A stretch of DNA of 13,868 nucleotides from Acanthamoeba sp. SK_2022b (GCA_027943245.1 JANDJZ010000685.1:1-13868), one strand, 5' to 3'. Shown: positions 1 through 9,619, counted from the first letter of the stretch. Notes: generated by a model from the letters alone, not told the origin. Numbers and translations: made by a program.

Positions 1-24
1 GATCACCAGCCACTTATAAGCCAA

Positions 25-805
25 ATGTACTATGTCAACCATAAGCACATGTGTCATGTTGCTTTCATGACAGCCTATGGTATCTCAGAAAACAAGATGG
101 CCAATTTCCAAAACAATGATACCTTGCAAATGGGGAGGTTGTCTACAGATGCTACTGCTCATGCTTGTGCTTGGATTGAGTCATATGCCCATTTGGTACA
201 GTATCCTCTTCCTGAACCCATCACATACACATACACAATGCCATTTCCTGTACTTCTCCAAGTTATAATCAATTCATTTATGTTTGTAATCATCCCCTAT
301 TTCTTTGGTTTTTATCACATATGCATACACAATCAATATCTCATGAATTCTCAAGCTTGACTGATTAATCAGCAATTTCTGTTGACTGATTAATCAGCAC
401 ATAACAACAGCACAGAGGGCCCAGCTGAAGAAGCAAAAGTTTGAGCATTTGCGCCTTATTGAAAAGGAGCTAAAGCTGTATCACCTTCATCAGCAGGAAG
501 CAAGCACTGATCCTGGTGGTGTCTTCTCTGTGATTATGGATGGTTCAAGTGATGTGATACTTCCCATGCTGGTGCAGCTGGGCATTCATGGTTTCATTAG
601 GTCAGTTTGGCTGTGGCCCAGACTTTGCCCTCTCCTTGCTGCACCACCACCTTACTCACCACCTTGCAAGCCCAGCAGCAGGCATCCAGCCCTCAACCTT
701 ATACCTGCAGCTTGATAATTGCAGTCATGAGAGTACATGCTGGCTTACTGTCACTGGCTGGTGCACAACCGGTTAACTGAGTCTTCCATAATATCACCAT
801 CTCTT
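25..805 (+). pseudogene. DUF7869-type mobile-element gene, copy A (broken)
   Basis: The front part (25-250) reads as a Cys/His-containing N-terminal region (CHVAFMTAYGISENK, then HACAWIESYAHLVQYPLPE). This resembles the segment that precedes the DUF7869 domain in repeat-associated eukaryotic proteins. From 404 the frame reads an Ala/Gln/Lys-rich helix, then VFSVIMDGSSDVILPML (about 520-573). A frame change follows, then LSLLHHHLTHHLA and STLYLQLDNCSHE (about 630-735), which match the family pattern 'LYLQLDN.SxENKN'. About 39 bases present in copy B (the WKDLHLFK stretch) are missing here, and ENKN is truncated. The spacer 358-403 replaces a longer stretch found in copy B. Family membership rests on motif recall, not a search. 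The gene is not functional: frames change repeatedly and the HxHED motif is absent. There is only one CpG in positions 1-720. Confidence 0.6.
358..399. repeat. Short direct repeat containing a 12-bp palindrome
   Basis: TGACTGATTAATCAGCA occurs at 358-374 and again at 383-399. Its core CTGATTAATCAG is a perfect palindrome. The pair sits exactly where copy A departs from copy B, so it may mark a deletion or insertion junction. A related but imperfect sequence lies at the matching place in copy B (about 1736-1760). Confidence 0.8.
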
Positions 806-1738
806 CTTCCCACCTGGTGCCTGATGGTTGGCTTGTTGCTATCACCTACAGAGCAATGATGCGCGCCTATACCTGGAGCTGCGCACTGTTGTTGGGCATG
901 CAGGGTATCCTTGAGAGTGGTTAGATCAAGCTGAGCAGGAACCAGGGGATAGGGCCATCTGTGGGACATGACTCAAGGAAATGGTTGGGGCCATCCAAGC
1001 GGAGGAACTGGAGTGGTAGTCCTTGGTTTTTAGCTGCACCCTTTCATCATCACCATGAGTAACGCAGAAGATACGTGGCCAAGGGTCCAGCCAGGTCTTG
1101 AATGACAAGCAGGAAAAGGGGCTCTAGCTTATGAATATTGTTGGAGTACCAAGTGTTGGCCCTTGCACAAAGTCATCCACAGTAAACACACAAGGATTGT
1201 ATGTACTTCATGCCCACAACATATGTGGAGAACATCTGATCAATGTCCTCATGGATGTGCCCCACTGGCAGAAAAGAGATGGTGATATTACAGAAGACTT
1301 TGTTGTGCACTAGCCAGTGACACTAAGCCAGCATGTACTTGTTCTTGTTCTAATGGCTGCATTTATCAAGCTGCAGGTATATAAGGTTGTAGGCTGTGGC
1401 GAGTAAGGTGGTGGTGCAGCAAGGAGAGGGCAAAATCTGGGCCACAGCCAAACTGACCATGATGTAAGTAAAGCAAGCGTCTCTAGAGGCTATGGTTGAT
1501 GACACCATGAATGCCCAGCTTGAAGAGGTGCAGGTCCTTCCAGGAAGATGGGAGAGGCACCAGCATGGGAAGTATCACATCACTTGAACCATCCATAATC
1601 ACAGAGAAGACACCACCAGGATCAGTGCTTGCTTCCTGCTGATGAAGGTGATACAGCTTTAGCTCCTTTTCAATAAGGCGCAAATGCTCAAACTTTTGCT
1701 TCTTCAGCTGGGCCCTCTGTGCTGTTGTCATGCGCTAA
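403..1738. repeat. Fold-back inverted duplication (arms 403-805 and 1275-1738)
   Basis: Positions 403-805 reappear reverse-complemented at 1275-1738. About 165 bases (roughly 409-573 against 1570-1734) align with no difference I could find. The rest differs by blocks of about 24-40 bases present in one arm and missing in the other. Copy A lacks a 39-base block after GTGC at 573 and a block after about 595; copy B lacks about 24 bases found near 665-690. The spacer between arms carries the end of copy B and sequence unique to it. The two arms belong to copies A and B of the same mobile-element gene facing each other. Confidence 0.85.
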
Positions 1739-2030
1739 TTGATCAGTTGATCATTTGTTGATGCACAGACGCTGCAGAACTTGACGTTCTTGTGCTCTGT
1801 GAAAGCTTAAAGAAGGTCAATGGCTTAATCATACCATTGTTTTGGTAGCCCTGCTGCATCATTGCTTGGCAATAGAGCTTGTAGAGGTGATCCTTGGTCA
1901 CAATCATGGGCATATGTATGTTGGAAGAATTGGGAGTGTGACATCCAACTGCCAGCAGATGTTCATCTCTGAGGAGGTCACCCAGCTTCTGGATAACAAG
2001 GCCATCCAGCCCCTCAGCCAGCACAAGCAA
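985..2030 (-). pseudogene. DUF7869-type mobile-element gene, copy B (broken, most complete front half)
   Basis: Read on the minus strand from 2030 downwards. First comes KDHLYKLYCQAMMQQGYQNNG, then a frame change, then a CxxC segment (NVKFCSVCASTNDQL, about 1750-1800) like the zinc-binding front of this family. An in-frame stop and a Lys/Glu helix follow (about 1640-1725). Next are VFSVIMDGSSDVILPML and WKDLHLFKLGIHGVINHS (1490-1620). The core continues with LYLQLDKCSH, NKNKYMLA and the hallmark SFLPVGHIHEDIDQMF (about 1230-1290). LEPLFLLVIQDLAGP (about 1080-1130) and RVQLKTKDYHSSSSAWMAP (about 985-1040) close the domain. Stops and frame changes break it repeatedly; two TAGs near 1320-1350 replace Glu and Tyr codons preserved in copy A. 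Proteins of this family are known mainly from repeat-derived genes and I know of no established activity. Confidence 0.7.
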
Positions 2031-2231
2031 GCCCTACAGTCACTCAAGTTCAAGTTCAACAGGCTGCAGGAGCTGGCTGCCTTAGCTCAGCCCAGCGACT
2101 GGGCAGTGACAGCTCAGGCCATGGACGCTGCAGTGTTGGCACAGGGACAACAACTGGGCCACCATCACACATTCCCCAGGTCTTGCCACCAGTGCTCCTC
2201 CACTACTGTCAGTAGTCAAAGCTGTACATAA
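1980..2231 (+). other. Possible coding fragment, helical, unidentified
   Basis: The plus strand reads an uninterrupted hydrophilic helical stretch that includes SEEVTQLLDNKAIQPL, FKFNRLQELAALAQPSDW and QAMDAAVLAQGQQ. It has the look of a real protein end, while the minus strand here reads poorly. It lies between the minus-strand copies B and C and overlaps the start of B. I do not recognise it. It could equally be an accidental open frame in CpG-poor sequence. Confidence 0.25.
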
Positions 2232-3640
2232 AAGGAGGTTGAGCTACAGAGAACAAGGGTGACAGAGCTAGTACCGAGAATATATTTGATAAAGTGTGTT
2301 TGCTTACCCCTTGCACAGGGTTGAATTCAAAGCCACATGCAAGAACACAACTTGTGGGAGATGGATTGGGTGGTGTGATTGTCATGCCAGCCATCTCGCC
2401 ACTTGTCCCACCAATGCACAACAAGACAGGTGCGCTTGACTCAATCTTGCCAATCCACAACTGCTCCATTGTCTCATCTTCATCTAGGCGAACAGCAACC
2501 CACAAACCTGCATTGAAGGGAGATGGAAGTGCATCCCACTTGACAAGTCTGGAAACAAGTCAGTGAGTTGTCAAGCTGAGCGGCAGCAGCAGTGTGTGGA
2601 GTGAGAGAATGAAACATGGTTTGAATCTGGATGGGAGTGGGGGAGGCAGCCTCAGCACTCTCCAAATCATGAACCTGCTGCCACTCTGCAAGCTCAGAGT
2701 GCAAGAAGAGTGGCAATGGGCTTGCATTTCAAGCAGGACTTCGGCATCAGGGCCTTGTGGTGGGAGTGTGTAGGGAACATGTGCAGGGCCATCATGTGAG
2801 GGATGACAATCTGAAAGCAAAAGAGGTGAAGCCAAGAGGGGAGACAAACTCACCATTGGGCATGGAACTGAGCAGCTTTTAGGCTTGTGACCATTCACCT
2901 GATGTGTGGAAAGCCTTGTCTCACATCACAGGAACACCATCAGCATTCTGGAAGAAGTGGAAGACATGGGGTTCAGAGTGGCCAGAGATGTGGTGCATCC
3001 AGTTGGCCAACCAAGACTTCCAGTCCCAGGCTTGGTTGAGAATGCTCAACTTGGGTGAGGAGCCCTCCAGTGTAGACAGACCGCAAGAACTTGTCCTAAG
3101 GGCTGTGCAGCAGCAAGCATGTGATATTGGTCGGACCAAAACATATGAGGAAAAAGGAGGGGTGACACATATAAGGGTGTGTGGATGAAAACTTGGTTTG
3201 GACTGTGGAAAAGAGCTGATCAATGTCCTCATGGGTGTGTCCCACAAGCAGAAAGCTGAAGTAGACAGCCTTGATGTCAAGACCTACAAGAACAGAAAGA
3301 AAAGCAAGGACGTAGTGTTCTTGTTCTCAGCATAGCAGTTGGAGGTAGAGAGTGTGTGGGCGTGAGTGATCAGCTGGGATGGCAGAAAGGCGGTTGAAGA
3401 TGAGGTTGGAAAAGGTTGAGGTGAAAGGCCCAAGCATGTGGTGCACTTGCCCAGGCAAGGGGCATGGGGTAGCTTTACGTTGGTACATCTCATGGTTCCC
3501 ATGCTCTCCATGACACTAGCAGGTTCACAGCATGTGCCCACTCCCCACCATATTTGGTCTCCAGCTGAAAGGGCCCTTGCCATGCCTGTAAAACCCCTCA
3601 GGCTCACCAATCCTGAATCCCTTGAAATGGTACTCAATCA
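2209..3640 (-). pseudogene. DUF7869-type mobile-element gene, copy C (broken, best rear half)
   Basis: Read from about 3640 down. HTLYLQL and ENKN with YVLAFLSVLV lie near 3290-3350. The hallmark SAFLLVGHTHEDIDQLFS follows at about 3210-3265. DWKSWLANWMHHISGHSEPHVFHFF (2945-3020, typical family 'GHS.PH.FHFF') and DKAFHTSGEW come next. Further down are LFLHSELAEWQQVHDLESAEAA (about 2640-2715) and a terminal module FVAVRLDEDETMEQLWIGKI (about 2440-2500). Several frame changes are needed to link these, so the gene is dead. It lies head-to-tail with copy B, which repeats the middle section, so B and C are two insertions or a duplication rather than one gene. It is more divergent from A and B than those are from each other. 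Confidence 0.65.
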
Positions 3641-4200
3641 TTCCTGCTGCACTTACCAGTAAGTATTGGAGCTTGTATTGTGAGGACGAACAGACACAAA
3701 AACAACCAGAAAAAAATACTTCTTCAAAAATCCAACGTGTGTTGGATTTAGTTCTTGATGTTTGTAGCACTGCAAGAATGCATGACATGGCACAATACAA
3801 TTATTGGGGATATGTGTTGTGGATTATCTGACATTAAAACTCCCAGAAATGGACTTGGCCTAAATCTAATGTGCATTGGATTTGGTTGTGTGAAATTTGT
3901 GTCATGTGTGCATGCCAAAAGCAGTGCATAGACAAAAATGGGAATCGTAAAACCATCAGAAAAAAGAGTTGAACTGCAATCTGCAGGTTGGCCAGAAGAT
4001 CATAAAATTGAAAATTTGTTGAACTGACAATCTGATCACATTGTCAATGGACAAGATTCATTGTACTTTATTGTTAAAGACCCTGGATAGATGTCCCCTG
4101 CATTGTTTTGTCATGAGAGACAAAGATGCCCGATCAAAAGTTTGTGCAGACAGGGCAGGGCCATTTAAAATGAGAGTTGGTGTAGGTAGCATCATTACCT
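3641..4200. other. Non-coding stretch with short hairpins
   Basis: No convincing gene. It contains small inverted repeats: ATCCAAC/GTTGGAT around 3730-3747 and TGACAAT/ATTGTCA at 4025-4031 and 4040-4046. It also holds a direct repeat of GTTGAACTG followed by CAATCTG, near 3968 and 4019. AATGTGCATTGG at 3868-3879 recurs in inverted pairs near 6.15 kb. The composition is AT-rich and CpG-poor. It could be the remains of a small non-autonomous element. Confidence 0.35.
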
Positions 4201-4215
4201 GCTCCTCCTACAACC

Positions 4216-4233
4216 ACTACTACTACTACTACT
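4216..4233. repeat. (ACT)6 microsatellite
   Basis: Six consecutive ACT units. Just downstream, GCAAGCTTGT is repeated at 4261-4270 and 4276-4285. Confidence 0.9.
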
Positions 4234-4410
4234 CAACCAACCACCATCATGACCACCAAGGCAAGCTTGTACCTTGCAAGCTTGTGCAGGTGGTGTGTTT
4301 GAACCTGCCTCATTGCCTGCATCCTTGCTGAAGACATTGCACAAAGGTTTTGGTTCAGCACACATGCTTGCTTGCCACCATTGTGCCACACATGTTTGTC
4401 ATACCTCTGT

Positions 4411-4735
4411 CACCACAAAAATGCCCATCTGGGCATGTATGCATGCCAATGCTCATGCACCTGCTTCACCACAAAAATGCCTGCCATCTGATCAAGTGGG
4501 CATGTGATGTTGATGGCCTTCTTTGCATTTCTCTCTGCTGTACCATTGTGTACATGTACGTGGTGCTAATGCACCACCTTTACCATAAAAATGCTTGCAA
4601 TCTGGTCATGTATGAGCATGTGATGTTGGAGGTCTTCTTGGCCTTTTTTCTCTCTGCTCTACCACTGTGTACGCATACACAATGCTCATGCACCTCCTTC
4701 ACCACAAAAAAGCCTGCAATTTGGTCATGTGTGGG
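4411..4735. repeat. Diverged tandem repeat, unit about 115-120 bp
   Basis: The block CACCACAAAAATGCC...ATCTG...GTCATGTG starts at 4467, 4581 and 4700 (spacings 114 and 119). Each start is preceded by TGCTCATGCACCT-like sequence and followed by GCATGTGATGTTG and a CTCTCTGCT(G/C)TACCA stretch. A shorter, partly matching unit begins at 4411. The units differ by substitutions and small indels, so the array is old. The open frame running through it (4350-4802) is explained by the repeat and is not called as a gene. Confidence 0.75.
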
Positions 4736-4808
4736 AGTTAAAACCTATTTTGAGGAGCTAAATCTGAAAATCAATTTGAAAATGACTGGACCTCTCATTT
4801 GATAGTAG

Positions 4809-5980
4809 AGGCGGTTTCAGGAGCTTTGTAAGGAACTGGGCGTTTCTGAGCAGGAGTTGGTGGAGGAGGAAGAGGCTGAGGAGACTTCTTGCCTCTCAAC
4901 CTCCAGCTACTGCAGCTGCTGCACCATCTGCAGTTGTTCCAGGTGAGTGCACCCTCTATGTTGTTTTTTGTTTGCCAGTGTTCTTACACACCCCCTCCTT
5001 TCATTCTTTCACATGCTGCAGAGTCTCAGGTTACCCTCTGGGACTCCCAGCAAGAAGCCAAAGCCCACCTGAAGAGAAGAAGGCCCTTCTGGAGGCAAGG
5101 AAAGCAGAAAAGAAAGAGACAAGTGCCTGTTCCAACTGCTTCCTTCCTGCTTTCACAGACCTCATCACTTGCATGGTGTCAACCTGCCTGGAAATCAAGA
5201 AACAACTGGTACACCTTTTACCTTTTACTTCCCATTTAATTCATTCTCAAATCCAACGCATCTACATGCATGATATTGCCCTTCACAACATGGACATTCC
5301 TCTCAATGCTGAGGATGCTGCACCTTTCCAAGGACCACAGCATTGGCATCTACATCACCCCTTCTGCAGTCAACCTTGCTGCATCCATCTCTGCACTTTT
5401 GAGACCATCTGGAAACCTTCTCCCTCTGGTCCCTCTTCATCTTCACCCTTCCACGCTACCTCCGCCACATTGCCATCCCTCTGGTCAGGCAGGAGGACAG
5501 TCACCACATCCCTGCTGCCCTGAGCACTCTCTCTGACAACAAAATCCTCCATCCCTTCTACCTTTACCTCCTCACCAGCATTATTTTTCCCCCCACACCC
5601 AAGTCCTACATTCACACTATATACGATGCCAACCCCACCTATAGCATGATGCTCCCTCTTGCCCTCACCAACCCAACTTCTACTGGTACCTTCTGCCCTT
5701 AACCCACCAAGCTCCAGGTTTTGCGTACCCAGGCAAGGACTATGCTACCTGGGCCATGCACTTCCTCGCCCACAGCATGGATGACACTAGCCTTGGGAGC
5801 CATATCTCCTTCTACAATGAGCTACACCCATCCATCCTTACTGCATACTCCCCACCACCCTCCACTCCCTCTGCCAGGGGCACTCCTAAAAAGCCCATCA
5901 TCACCTTCTCAACTCTGGTAAATTTTCCTTCAGCAGCCACCTTCAATAAACACATCACCTCTTTCAGTTCACCTGGATAA
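4809..5980 (+). pseudogene. Decayed two-exon (or more) gene, unidentified
   Basis: Exon 1 (4809-4942) reads RRFQELCKELGVSEQELVEE and an acidic stretch. A GTGAGT-CTGCAG intron with a pyrimidine-rich end (4943-5021) then joins it in the correct phase to PEEKKALLEARKAEKKE and CSNCFLPAFTDLITCMVSTC. The same frame continues to HNMDIPLNAEDAA (about 5280-5320). After that the reading frame has to change: HSIGIYITPSAVNLAASISALL (5330-5400), then FSLWSLFIFTLPRYLRHIAI and SDNKILHPFYLYLL (5403-5700, ends at TAA), then YPGKDYATWAMHFLAHSMDD and SFYNELHPSILTAY (5730-5860). Two or three frameshifts therefore break it. I do not recognise the family. Low CpG and its place among repeats suggest a mobile-element gene. 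Confidence 0.5.
4943..5021 (+). other. Intron of the decayed 4.8-6.0 kb gene
   Basis: It is 79 bases long, with donor GTGAGT, a CCCCTCCTTTCATTCTTTC tract and acceptor CTGCAG. Splicing keeps the frame (phase 2 on both sides) and joins two protein-like stretches. Confidence 0.65.
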
Positions 5981-6480
5981 TAACCTGTCCATTCAACTGG
6001 ACTTTTGTCTGCACTTTGCAGATCTTTTTTGCATAACTTGGAAGATGTACATTCACCAGGGCCATAAGAAATTTGTTGGTTTGTGTACATAAAACACTTG
6101 AAATCCTACTTGGAAATGAGTCAGTGTCTTCATGCTATTTACCAATGCACATTCTCCAACACCCAATGTCAACACTTCCAATGTGCATTGGGAATTTTGT
6201 TGACATTGCAGGTGCACCTCCAGAGTTTTACCTCTCATCTCTTGCTCATGCTTCAACTCTGGTTTTCTATTTCTATTCTCTCCTACTTCAGTCACAATTG
6301 ACTTAACCATCCATGGTGGGAACCATCAGCTCAATGTCCAGGATGCTGCTGAATGTCTTTCTGCATCTTACAGCATTGGCATCAACAACAGCTCTTCTCC
6401 AACATTGCCCACAATTTGCCCACTACAGCCTTCAGGTTTTCCATTTACTTCACATCTCTTGAACTTGGAGGTGGTTATAT
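5981..6480. other. Repeat remains; partial second copy of the 5.27-5.40 kb segment
   Basis: Positions 6290-6400 resemble 5268-5370: CTCAATG..AGGATGCTGC and ACAGCATTGGCATC are shared. The translations LNVQDAAECLSASYSIGIN and LNAEDAA...HSIGIYI align. The rest (5981-6290) has short open frames I cannot identify, plus interleaved inverted repeats. Confidence 0.4.
6142..6208. repeat. Two interleaved perfect inverted repeats
   Basis: CCAATGCACATT (6142-6153) pairs with AATGTGCATTGG (6180-6191). CAATGTCAAC (6164-6173) pairs with GTTGACATTG (6199-6208). The order a-b-a'-b' would allow a pseudoknot-like fold. One arm also occurs at 3868-3879. Confidence 0.8.
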
Positions 6481-6535
6481 GAAAAAGATTGAGTGGGTGT
6501 CGCAATGAGTGCTGAAGATGGAGTGTTGCAGTTGC

Positions 6536-7204
6536 TCAGCCTTTATGGTGCTTGTCGAGAGGCCACCACACGACATGCTTGGTCTCGTCGTGGTGAAGCC
6601 GTGCCAGGGCCTGCACGATCAGTCGCACCAGCTCCTCCGGCAGCAGCCGATGCGCCGGCCCAGCCATCATCCCCAGGCGGCGGGTCACCAGGAGAAGGAG
6701 CATCACGTCTTGCCTCAGGGCCGGTGGCAGCCACGCGTGGTCGCGCTCGTGCCATGTGTAGTGGCCGTCCGTGGCGTGAAAGCGCGTCAGCGCCCTGGCC
6801 TTGTCCTCGACCAAACGCCGTCCGGCCGCCACCGCCTCGCCGCCCGTCGTCGATTCGTGGACCGTCGCTCCACTGCCCTCGGTGGCCCCGCGGGTCTTCA
6901 GCACTCCCAGCCGTGTGAACAACTCCACGCCTCCCTCAGGCTCGGTGGACAACCGAGCCCGAGGGTTTGGCCGCCGCCGCGCGTCCAGGAGGCCGCTCCC
7001 GCTCCACTCCTCGGGGCGGTACCCGCACACGACAGCAAACAGGGGCGACCACGGTCGATCGTGGCACAGCTGGCGGTGCACCAGCTCCACCACTTCGAGA
7101 AACGATCGCTGGGGCGACCAATACTGGGTGGAATCGACTACGGTGGCCGTCCACTCGGCCGCGCTCGCCTTCTCGGTGGCGCCGGCCAAGTCATCCACGG
7201 TCGT
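6536..7204 (-). pseudogene. Rear part of an E2 (UBC)-like gene, copy 1
   Basis: Minus strand, open from 7204 to the TGA at 6536. It starts at TTVDD and continues AAEWTATVVDSTQYWSPQRS, then FLEVVELVHRQL and DRPWSPL (7040-7120). 'WSP' followed by a helix and 'D.P..PL' is the pattern after the active site in ubiquitin-conjugating enzymes. The E2 front half is not found upstream; TG-rich, intron-like sequence lies there instead. The C-terminal 160 residues (RPEEWSGSGLLD, then WLPPALRQDVMLLLLVTRRLG, then LLPEELVRLIVQALARLHH) are not part of a normal E2; the last segment is F-box-like but too short to claim. Codons are strongly GC-ending and CpG is abundant, in sharp contrast to both flanks. The 245-aa plus-strand frame opposite is a shadow. 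This is either a truncated gene copy or the last exon of a gene whose first exons are lost. Confidence 0.55.
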
Positions 7205-8022
7205 GAGTGTGTGTCGTGCGTGCGTGGCGTGTGTGCGTGGCCATGAGTACATGGCGTGAGTGTCATGACGCGAGTAAGTTAAGTGAGTGCGTGGCGCATA
7301 CAGATGTACGACGAACTAGAGTCACGCTGGCGGATATGGTGCCTTTGTTCTCGGCTCGCATACGATCAATGAAGATGCCGCAGAGTGCCCTTGCGTTACC
7401 TTGGTTGATTTTCGCAGAGCAAACATTTGAGTAGGTTTAGTTAGGGAGGAAGGCTGTGCATACCATTGATTATTTAGCTGATTAATGTGCGAATCTGAAA
7501 CCATGTAGTTTGTGGGTGTATCATACCATTGTCCATGGAGGGGAGCGTGACAGTAGGGTTGTTGTAGTGGGAACACAGACTGACCCCGATGGCAGTCTTT
7601 AAGTAGAGGTAGGTGGAGGTTCTCTGTGAGGTTCTCGTTTTGCCCGTGCCACTGCACAATTTAGATTTCGCTGCTCTGCTAGAGGCCTTAGTATGTACCT
7701 TCCATCTCGCTTGTTCTAATTGGCCCCCGCTCGCCCAAAGAAACTCACCTGTTGCATCAGTTGGATGAGAAAGAAGATGTTTTATTGAGAGTACTGTAGG
7801 GGTACATAAAAGGAATGTGCGCGGAGAGGCGCGAAGGAAAGAGAAAAGAAAAATAGAGAAAAGAGGAGTCAAGACTGAACTCCAACAGCATCAACAGATG
7901 GAGTGCCCAAATCAATTGGCGCCAGCAACAGGCGCTAAGCGCCCTGGTCCATCTGCGGCTTTGTATGGCTGCCTTCTCCATGTTCTACCCTATCATCTTG
8001 CTTATTGTTTTTTTTAACACAG
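7205..8022. other. Intergenic; TG-rich tract and possible minus-strand poly(A) signal
   Basis: Positions 7203-7260 are a GTGAGTGTGTG-type TG/CG-rich tract like the introns near 11.5 kb. 7260-8000 has several short open frames on both strands, none convincing. AATAAA is present on the minus strand (7781-7786). A GGCGCT-A-AGCGCC hairpin lies at 7931-7943. The last bases (about 8000-8022) are a pyrimidine run ending AACACAG, a good 3' splice site for the next gene. Confidence 0.4.
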
Positions 8023-9559
8023 GACCCCAGAGCACACACCAAAGCAGTGGAGACAGAATAGAAAAGAGGAAAGGGAGAGGTGGACATCCATCACACTTGG
8101 AGGGACAATTGGCACCTGCAGGGGATCAAGTGCTCTCACATGTCCTAATGCGATTGGTCTTGAGGTGGCGCAGGCTGTGGTGACGATCTCTCATTGCCCT
8201 CCCATAGCTGCTGCCTCAACCAATGCCAATTTAGCTCCTCATGTGGCTGATGACCTCTCTTCTGATCTGCTCTCTGTCCCAAGTGCCACTTCCTTCAAGC
8301 AGTGCTCCTCTTGCATTGAGTGCCTGCTGCAACAAGGCACTGGCATCTACAATTCACTGCCTGGCTGGCAGCACCCATACCAGAAGGGCCTACTATCAGG
8401 CCCTCTTTGGCAAGGAGGGTCAGAAGTCTCTGACAGAGAAGGCTCTGCCAGTGGCCATGGCAGCTTGGACACTGGCTTGGATGGTGGGTCTGGCAGTGGC
8501 AGTCCTTATGGCAGCTCCCAAGTGACTGGTGCAGAGGATGGCAGCACGGTGGCAGCCCTTAACCTGAGCAGCACCAAGCATCGCCGCCTATGAGCTGTTG
8601 GCACCAAAACGGAAGCCAAGTGACAAGAACACACCTACAGGAGAGCACGGCTGTTTATCATCATCAGGGCCACCACTTCTGGAGAGAGGGCCCATATATA
8701 CAAGGCCCTCTGCTTGAAGCAAAGGCTCCCAATTGGTCAGCCCATCGATCTGGTGTCCATCATGCATGATGGCAAGCACCAATGCTACCTCTGGATTGCG
8801 CCATCAGGGGAGACACTGATCTATCTTCATCAGAACCACTTCACAGAAGAGCAAATCGATGAGGTGGATGGTATGAGGCCATGAGGGTGATTGCAGCTTT
8901 TTGCTGGATGGGCATACCTGCAGACCAATGCTATGCAGAAGTGGGTGGACGCATGTTGGTACACTGAAGGCCTGTGGCATGCTCTTCAACAAGGTCTGCC
9001 CTGGAATCACAGCAATCTATGGTCAGGCTGATGCAGTGCCTCTGAACAATCCCTTCTGGCCCTGGCACACAGCAACACTCCAGAGGCCAACTGTGTTCAC
9101 CATGTTGATGATGGAGACCCTTGATATGGCATCACAGGGCTGATTGTCTTCGGCAATTTCAAGCAAGGCTCTCTGTTCTTCCATCAGCTTCTCCTCAAGC
9201 TGCATCTACAACGCTGAGACTTTCTTCTATCCAATGGAGCGAAGCTGCAGCATCAGAATTGTGGTTGGGCCTCAGGTCATGAGCTCAGTCAGGGTTGCTT
9301 CAGCCAAGCAGGAGCTTGCCCTGCACAACAATATAAACATTCAATCCTACTGGGGCAGGGAGAAAACTGTTGGGGGGAGAGCAAAGGTGTGAGAAAGAGT
9401 GCAATCTATTCCCAAAGGTACACACACAATTTTGTGATAGCAGCAATTGACAGGAGCAAAATCCTTCCTTTGCCATCAGATCTCACTCATGCCCTACAGG
9501 ACAATTGCTGGGAACCTCTGTTCACTGCAGCTGAGCTTGGAATGGGCTGCTCTCTGTGA
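8023..9559 (+). pseudogene. Tet/JBP-like 2-oxoglutarate/Fe(II) dioxygenase gene, decayed by TGA stops
   Basis: The likely exon begins after the AACACAG acceptor at 8022. One frame (positions 2 mod 3) reads protein-like sequence for about 511 codons. In order it reads KQWRQNRKEERERWTSITL, LSVPSATSFKQCSSCIECL, a Ser/Gly-rich linker (8420-8580), HIYKALCLKQRLPIGQPIDL, GKHQCYLWIAPSGETLIYL and QKWVDACWY. The dioxygenase core follows: HVDDGD (His 9101, Asp 9107), then GLIVFGNFKQGSLFF (9140-9181), then DFLLSNGAKLQHQN with a candidate distal His at 9251. Known members oxidise methylated bases in DNA, and related genes travel with fungal and algal transposons. Seven TGA stops interrupt the frame (8591, 8621, 8882, 8888, 9029, 9122, 9215), with no TAA or TAG and no frameshift; the frame ends at TGA 9557. 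The pattern fits CGA-to-TGA decay of methylated CpG. The family call rests on the core only; another 2OG-Fe(II) class is possible. Confidence 0.5.
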
Positions 9560-9619
9560 GCAATATATTGCACCCAGTATGTGATACTGCCGTCTTTTTG
9601 TCCCCACTTAAAAACTTCA

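Noticed and set aside
4350..4802. 150-aa open frame
   Set aside because: It lies in a diverged tandem repeat and its translation repeats with the DNA unit; no sign of a real protein.
5812..6090. 92-aa minus-strand frame
   Set aside because: Opposite to the better plus-strand reading of the decayed gene; no recognisable features.
6509..7246. 245-aa plus-strand open frame opposite the E2-like rear part
   Set aside because: High GC leaves several frames open here; only the minus strand shows E2 features (WSP and following helix), so the plus frame is treated as a shadow.
8591..9217. TGA recoded as an amino acid
   Set aside because: The Tet/JBP-like frame would support it, but the 11741 gene ends at TGA and other pseudogenes carry TAG and frameshifts; CpG decay is simpler.
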